A DNA stretch of 64,000 nucleotides from Metridium senile (lineage: Eukaryota > Cnidaria > Anthozoa > Actiniaria > Metridiidae): the NCBI GenBank assembly GCA_949775045.1, contig OX459106.1, positions 4,893,384-4,957,383 on the forward strand. The letters are read 5' to 3'. Shown piece after piece: positions 59,102 to 64,000 of this stretch. The first letter of the stretch is position 1. The number at the start of each line of letters is the position of its first letter. The notes below the pieces were generated by a model. The model worked only from the letters and a program-made list of their open reading frames with translations, did not search any database and was not told the DNA's origin. A program made the position numbers and the translations under genes.

Positions 59102-59229
59102 CATTTGCAGTTGCTCCGTTCTCTAATTCTTCTTCTGCCAAACATGGCACTACCACCAAGGTAACAAGAAAGAGTGCTGCAATCAGAAAAAACTTCATGA
59201 ATCCGTTTTTTGTTTTTTTGTTCTTCAGC

Positions 59230-59310
59230 TTATAGATGCAGGATACACGATCAGGACGTATTCTCTATGCATGATCTGATCTAGATCTAATAACTAGCAC
59301 ATTTTCAATT
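59230..59310 (-). promoter_or_regulatory. Gene D promoter region, degenerate
   Basis: The CTAATTAGATCATATA block is replaced by AGATCAGATCATGCATAG on the minus strand; the TATA word is lost or weakened. Fits with decay of this copy. Confidence 0.35.
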
Positions 59311-59524
59311 GTAAATCTACTGACGTGTATTTTTAGATACACATTTCCATACTGAAAGTTCCACTTAAATGCATTTTTCTTCAAATGAGTGGTAGTCACT
59401 GAATTATATTGGAATGATACCAATCAATCGATAAATAGTATCTTATATCTTGCTCAGTATTCAAATTTTGGTTTAGGTTTAAATTAGTCTCTGACATTGT
59501 AATGGAACGCACTCTATATAATAT

Positions 59525-59625
59525 TTTTTGCTATTTTAGCATAACGTTTGGTAACTATTGATTGCGTCGTTGATTTTTAAAATGCTGTTGACAAGTAGCT
59601 GACGTAAAGGTCAATGATCTCCTAT
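59525..59625 (-). promoter_or_regulatory. Partial conserved upstream box (gene D)
   Basis: ATTGCGTCGTTGATTTTTAA and GCTGACGTAAAGG match the other boxes; the second half is missing. It is about 330 bp from the ATG, much closer than in genes A-C. Confidence 0.35.
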
Positions 59626-59866
59626 ATTCGCTGCATTTAGATGCGATATTTAGGTGTTCTTTCATATTGCAATTACGGTACTTTTTTAATCGCCTATGAC
59701 TACTTGTTGGATAATGTATACCCCACTCCCCCCACCCCGAGACCAATTGTTACCTTAGGAATGGGTGCTAACACAAACTATTGGATGAAGGTTAATGACT
59801 AGGGATAACAAATGATTCTCAAAATTACAATACGACACACACACAATATTTGAATCGATATAATTA

Positions 59867-60149
59867 TTTATTTATATTTTAGGCATTACATAAATTTACA
59901 TTTTTATTCAACATCTCATTGCAATTGATTATACTTTCTTCAATCTCTCTCTTATTTCTATTCCATGCAGCTTTATGTTTTTCATTCTTTTTCTTACGCT
60001 CACTAATGTTAGTTAACATTTGAAAAATATGCAGTTTTAAAAGCTTCTATTACAATTGTTATCCTTAGTCCTTATTGTTTTTCGTTATCAAAATTAAATC
60101 CATTTCCATATAAACGCCCAGGTCATGAGGTACCGTACAGTTAACAGTT
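59867..60149 (-). other. Gene E 3' untranslated exon and poly(A) signal
   Basis: Acceptor TTTCCAG before 60149; AATAAA at 59867-59872. Homologous to the 3' exons of genes B-D. It ends about 650 bp upstream of gene D's start, the shortest gene spacing in the array. Confidence 0.5.
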
Positions 60150-60216
60150 CTGGAAACAAAAATATAGAAATATATGAGTTCATGCAGATGCTTGTTTCTA
60201 TTGCTACACACATTGG

Positions 60217-60219
<3 letters not shown>

Positions 60220-60310
<91 letters not shown>
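60220..60310. repeat. (TA)n microsatellite
   Basis: About 45 uninterrupted TA units in gene E's last intron; the Tyr-Ile frames over it are artefacts. A G-run follows at 60330-60345. Confidence 0.95.
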
Positions 60311-60312
<2 letters not shown>

Positions 60313-60767
60313 CTAATGACACACCGGGGAGGGGGGGGGGGGAGGGATTTGGACTTAAAAGTATCGGGTGTGCTCGTCGTATCTCTTTGGGGTAAACATG
60401 AGCGTTTTGTATCTTTTAGGGTATCAAAATTAAAATTTAGAATGTTGAATTGTATTCACCATGGAAGCCTTAAACCATGAGATTTACATACGCAAAAGCA
60501 AGTAGAGAAAAACCTCTGGTACCCATGGTAACATTACTTGGAATCTTTTTATTTATCACTTTTAACATTATTCGTTGTATGTATTGTGTAGCATCTCTTC
60601 GAGACTAGCAACCGCTCTTTTTAAAGGACACTCGCAATCTTTTTTAGGTGTTTTTTTTTTTTCACGACAAGAATTGAATGAAATCAATTCTTCAATTATT
60701 CGCTTCTTTTTGGTTGCCCAATAGTTTGTTTGCTGAAAGTTTGACAATGATTTTCTTTTCAAGTAAG

Positions 60768-60862
60768 AGTTACATACCGAGAATGGAGGCTATAAGCCAT
60801 ATATATCCCGCGGGCCGCAGGCCCAAGGGATATATAGGCTTATAGCCGAACATTCGAGGTAT
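60768..60862. repeat. Palindrome with GGGCC..GGCCC core
   Basis: GTTACATACCGAGAATGGAG, GGCTATAAGCC, ATATATCCCGCGGGCC and inverses ending GGTATGTAAC. Another member of the GC-apex hairpins. Confidence 0.75.
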
Positions 60863-61555
60863 GTAACTAATTTATTTCACACTTGAGAAGGTTTTCTCAC
60901 ACAAAAAAAACAATGATTTAATCCTATTCTAACAAAGGCACATGATTTGAGTTAAAGAACGGCTTTTCAAATCTCACTAATTAGTATCTACTGGGAGTCG
61001 TATTTGATAAAATGAATGATATGAATAGAAAATGTGCAGGGAACCGGCTCGGTGCATTTTTAAATCAAAATTTTATTGATAGAACACAATTGAAGGAGGT
61101 TATGCTATCTTAGTTTTCATTCCTTAATACAAAGACTAAAATAGTCAAACCATTGAAACTAATGAATAAAGTGGAATGCTGTTAATGATTTTTGTCACTA
61201 GAATACAACAGTTTTCTCGTGATTGAAGTTTATTGAAAGTTTTCATAACAAAATAGTACTGACACAATCTAAACCATTTGGCTGAGATCTGACTCGACAT
61301 TTTTCAATGATAACTAAGGTTTTCTAAAAAGAAAACAATGTATTATTTTCACTGATCGTATTCAAAAAAATAAAACGAATCCAAAAATATATCAATAATC
61401 TGCTCATAATTTAATGTTCATTGTCAGTGAATTCCCATGCATAAGGAAATATTAAACAATCACTTCTCAATTCTATTCAGAAGAACACTAACGAACTTGA
61501 ATGCTAATGAACTTGATGACATTAAGCGAGTTTTTGTTGTTAACTTTCCATCGGA

Positions 61556-61632
61556 TGACTATGTAGTATAATGGCTTAAAGCGCGGATTCAGCAATGCAG
61601 AGGTTCTCGGTTCGAGTCCTGACATTGGTATT
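61556..61632 (+). tRNA. tRNA-like sequence, probably a pseudogene or SINE head
   Basis: TAGTATAATGGCTTAAAGCG resembles an A box and GGTTCGAGTCC is a perfect B box, 45 bp apart. Acceptor and T stems pair poorly and no clean anticodon stem forms, so it is not called a functional tRNA. Confidence 0.3.
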
Positions 61633-61865
61633 CAAAGACATTTTTTCTCCAAAAATCGCTTTCTAGTAAAAATTTATAAGTCTAATGTTGCAATAAATAA
61701 TAAATGCAAAGGTTATAACTAGATATAGACCCGGGTTTATATCTAGATATAACCCTTGAATTGGTATAATGAGGGGTTTATATCGGAGATACATCCCTAT
61801 GAATAACAAAGAAAACCGTGTCAAGTGTGAAATAAACTAGGTTGGTAACTTACCAAGTGTGGTGT

Positions 61866-62100
61866 TTATGCCTTGCCACAGTAACGGTAGTAGCTCGCAC
61901 GTGGTCTCGTGAGGTAAAAGACATAGCAGTCCTCACAGTTGGTGATTTTGATGTGTACTTTCCACCATCTGGCATTATAGCAGCAGTTTCTGGACCAGAT
62001 AAAGCACACTTGTCTGTCAAGGGTTTGTCCTCTAGCAGTTAGGTAGTTACCAACAACCCATCCTGCAGCGTGGGTACCACAACGGTTTGAAGGCATGCAT
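61866..62100 (-). CDS. Gene E: second half of D8C domain (last coding exon), 5' part outside window
   Basis: Exon 61854-62100 on the minus strand, acceptor AG at 62101-62102, stop TAA at 61866-61868, donor GTAAGT at 61848-61853. It encodes CMPSNRCGTHAAGWVVGNY, GQTLDRQVCF, a CC pair, HIKITNC and RYCGKA, matching gene C's last coding exon with all core cysteines; an extra cysteine in ITNCEDCYVFYL replaces the usual GG. The tyrosine after CC that is a stop in gene D is intact. The first D8C exon is not found between 62101 and 64000, so intron 7 exceeds 1.9 kb or the exon is lost. Other exons would lie to the right. Confidence 0.8.
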
Positions 62101-62156
62101 CTAGAAGCACAAAAAAATAATATAAACAAAATAATTAAAGATGTATATACGTAATT

Positions 62157-62500
62157 AATGCTAACAACTCATTAGCTAAGTAAACAGTAACCACACAATT
62201 TTGGGGTAATGGGGCATGGGATTTAAGCACTCCGTTTGCATGCCTGCAAGCATACTGGTCAGTTGCATGGCACCGAGAGGTCCTAATCCTCTCTATAAGG
62301 GTGATGATCCTTTAGCCGCTGGCTAAGAGAGGTCATAATCCTCTCTCTAAGTGCCCTAATCCCTTAGGCCAGGGGGTCATAATCCCCCAACTTATCCCCA
62401 CAGTTCCCATGGCAACATAATTCTCCAACTTAATGGACCGAATACCATGAGTCTATGGGTCAAAGAGTGACCAGTATGGGAGCACTTAACCCTAACCCTT
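62157..62500. repeat. Direct repeat unit 1 with TAATCC mini-hairpins
   Basis: About 95% like 62988-63330. Contains CAGTAACCACACAATTTTGG, then short palindromes such as GAGAGGTCATAATCCTCTC, GGGGGTCATAATCCCCC and TTCCCATGGCAAC. Edges have AAGCACTCC / GGGAGCACTT and CATACTGGTCA / TGACCAGTATG in inverse. Confidence 0.85.
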
Positions 62501-62987
62501 GCTTTATTAAACAAATATAAAATAGTTATTACTTATTTACGAAACTTTAAAGCTCATAAATGATATATCTAGCATCAAGCCATTGCTCAAGTTCATCAAA
62601 GTTCATGTCCCTACTGTTTATACAACAGATCTTGGCTAGTTAATATAACTGAAACAATATAGTAATTATGTACAAAAGCCCTACAGTATACGTGGTTTTC
62701 AATGACATATTATCAAGACAAAGGGAGGTTGGGTGGGGAATTTGTTTGTAGCCAGGTTGAACTAGAATGACTCATGTTAACCCAGGCTTTGATTACACGC
62801 ACACAAATTGACAGGCATGGTAAGTAGGGCTGTAATTGGACTACGTAATTGGGTGCAAGTGAATACATTGAGTATCTAAGTGACCTTTGTACATGTCTTT
62901 GTCTTGATAGTATTTCATAACAGATTGAACCTATTAAGCTAATGGTTGAATCATTAACTATAATTTATATTCTATAAATTGGCTTTA

Positions 62988-63330
62988 ATGCTAACAACCC
63001 ATTAGCTAAGTAAACAGTAACCACACAATTTTGGGGAAGTGGGGCATGGGAATTAAGCACTCTGTATGCATGCCTGCAAGCATACTGGTCAGTTGCATGG
63101 CACCAAGAGGTCCTAATCCTCTCTATAAGGGTGATGATCCCTTAGCCGGTGGCTAAGAGAGGTCATAATCCTCTCACTAAGGGCCCTAATCCCTTAGGCC
63201 AGGGGGTCATAATCCACCAACTTATCCCCACAGTTCCCATGGCAACATAATTCTCCAACTTAATGGACCGAATACCATGAGTCTATGAGTCAAAGAGTGA
63301 CCAGTATGGGAGCACTTAACCCCACAAATA
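62988..63330. repeat. Direct repeat unit 2
   Basis: Second copy of 62157-62500 with the same mini-hairpins; similarity also continues loosely into the following AACTGAAAC..TAGTAA..TATGTACAAAA, so the full duplicated unit is about 830 bp. Confidence 0.85.
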
Positions 63331-64000
63331 CACCAACACTAAAGGTGTATTCCCCATAGACGAAAAAAAAAAAAATGTATAAAATACTATTCATAACTGA
63401 AACATCCTAGTAAATATGTACAAAACTAACAACGCTCTTTGTGGGATATATAGATAGGCCATATGATGTGTAGAAAACTGGTGCCATCTGTTCATGATAA
63501 ATGTATTTATACATATAATATTATATATTTCGTGTCATATAGACGTTGAATAATTTGATTAATTGAGCAAACAAGTATGTCTTTGCATAGACTAAGGAGG
63601 CCGCTGCCCCATGCGCCAAGACAGAAAAACTTGCTTGTAAATTTTAAAACTGGTTTTACGTGACATAACTTAGATGCACAGTTGAGCAGACTACCTAAAT
63701 ATTAAGGTTAAATTATGCTAGGCAGCACGCCGGACACGAAAACCCACAAAAAAAAAAAAAAAGGAGTGGGAACGTGTACCCCCAACCGTGCATTACTGCG
63801 TGCAACCTTTGGGAGATTAAGGGTCCTAAGAAAATTATATTAGGCAATGGCACATACAAGTTGTAGAGTCCTACAATGTTCTGATTGTAAAAGTAATGTC
63901 TCAGAACACACTTCCAAAGTTGAATCCATACTGTAATGTATTCCAGTGACTTCTAAATGCACTAGCCAGTGGTGACGATAGGCCAATTACGGGGATTCCA
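63331..64000. other. Right end of window, no gene seen
   Basis: Presumed gene E intron. A-runs at 63363 and 63748; nothing else recognised. Confidence 0.4.

Larger units (their letters stand above)
55811..59198 (-). pseudogene. Gene D: ShKT-duplicated family member, disrupted
   Basis: Exons on the minus strand: 59102-59198 (signal peptide, MKFFLIAALFLV...), 58369-58404 (acidic), 58017-58145 (ShKT-like 1, VKRGYPQ), 57406-57528 and 56761-56889 (two near-identical ShKT exons, CFDKLSRPSCRKVRYTYNAC, CRKTCGHCGG), 56416-56550 (first D8C half), 55799-56048 (second half). No VADLPE exon was found. Up to the second ShKT exon the frame is open. The exon at 56416-56550 has a one-base-different phase from gene C's and does not join in frame, and TAA at 55922-55924 replaces a tyrosine codon right after the CC pair of D8C. 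A shorter, ShKT-only secreted product is conceivable but unproven. A 3' UTR exon starts at 55531. Confidence 0.7.

Noticed and set aside
60065..60395. Tyr-Ile repeat frames on both strands
   Set aside because: (TA)n microsatellite.
62490..62510. Telomere-like TTAACCCTAACCC
   Set aside because: Only two units; not an interstitial telomeric array.

Overview
The window is eukaryotic and almost certainly metazoan, most likely from an anthozoan cnidarian. It is AT-rich, with spliced genes, GT-AG introns, TATA promoters and AATAAA signals, and much of it is transposon and hairpin repeat. The cnidarian assignment rests on secreted proteins that pair ShKT-type cysteine-rich domains with a uromodulin/GP2-type D8C domain, plus repeat families of the kind seen in coral and sea-anemone genomes. 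I could not test it by search.

The backbone is a tandem array of five paralogous genes, all on the minus strand. Gene A starts at 5093 and its 3' end lies off the left edge. Gene B starts at 33623 and ends near 11780. Gene C runs 49227 to about 43190, gene D 59198 to about 54900. Only the 3' part of gene E (62100 to about 59850) is inside. The architecture is signal-peptide exon, one to three tiny acidic exons, ShKT-like exon 1, ShKT exon 2, two exons that together make a D8C domain (stop codon in the second), then a non-coding 3' exon. Internal exons begin in phase 1 until the D8C pair. Gene C is open throughout (259 codons) and gene A is open as far as it can be seen. Gene B has lost its first D8C exon and the normal splice donor of ShKT exon 2. 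Gene D has a duplicated ShKT exon, an incompatible junction into D8C and an in-frame stop inside D8C. The array therefore holds intact and decaying members.

Upstream of each start is a shared TATA region, and farther out a shared block of about 130 bp with CRE-like TGACGTAA sites. A larger upstream segment is present twice in tandem before gene A (5659-9945) and again before gene C (about 49950-51345).

Introns and spacers are packed with mobile DNA: a Harbinger element with Myb-like and DDE transposase genes (26575-30378), a 5'-truncated L2/CR1-type LINE (about 16200-19901) with a 2.6 kb inverted-repeat element nested in its tail, a 2.2 kb CACTGG-ended element, two TTAA-flanked elements sharing one TTAA, a tRNA-derived SINE whose tail resembles the local LINE, a Crypton/ZMYM-like gene fragment, and many TIR elements and palindromes. 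One group of palindromic elements looks unusual: each seems to carry the same 'word' in its terminal module and in the arms of its internal hairpin, and the word differs between elements. One unrelated, frameshifted two-membrane-segment gene lies at 35059-35762.
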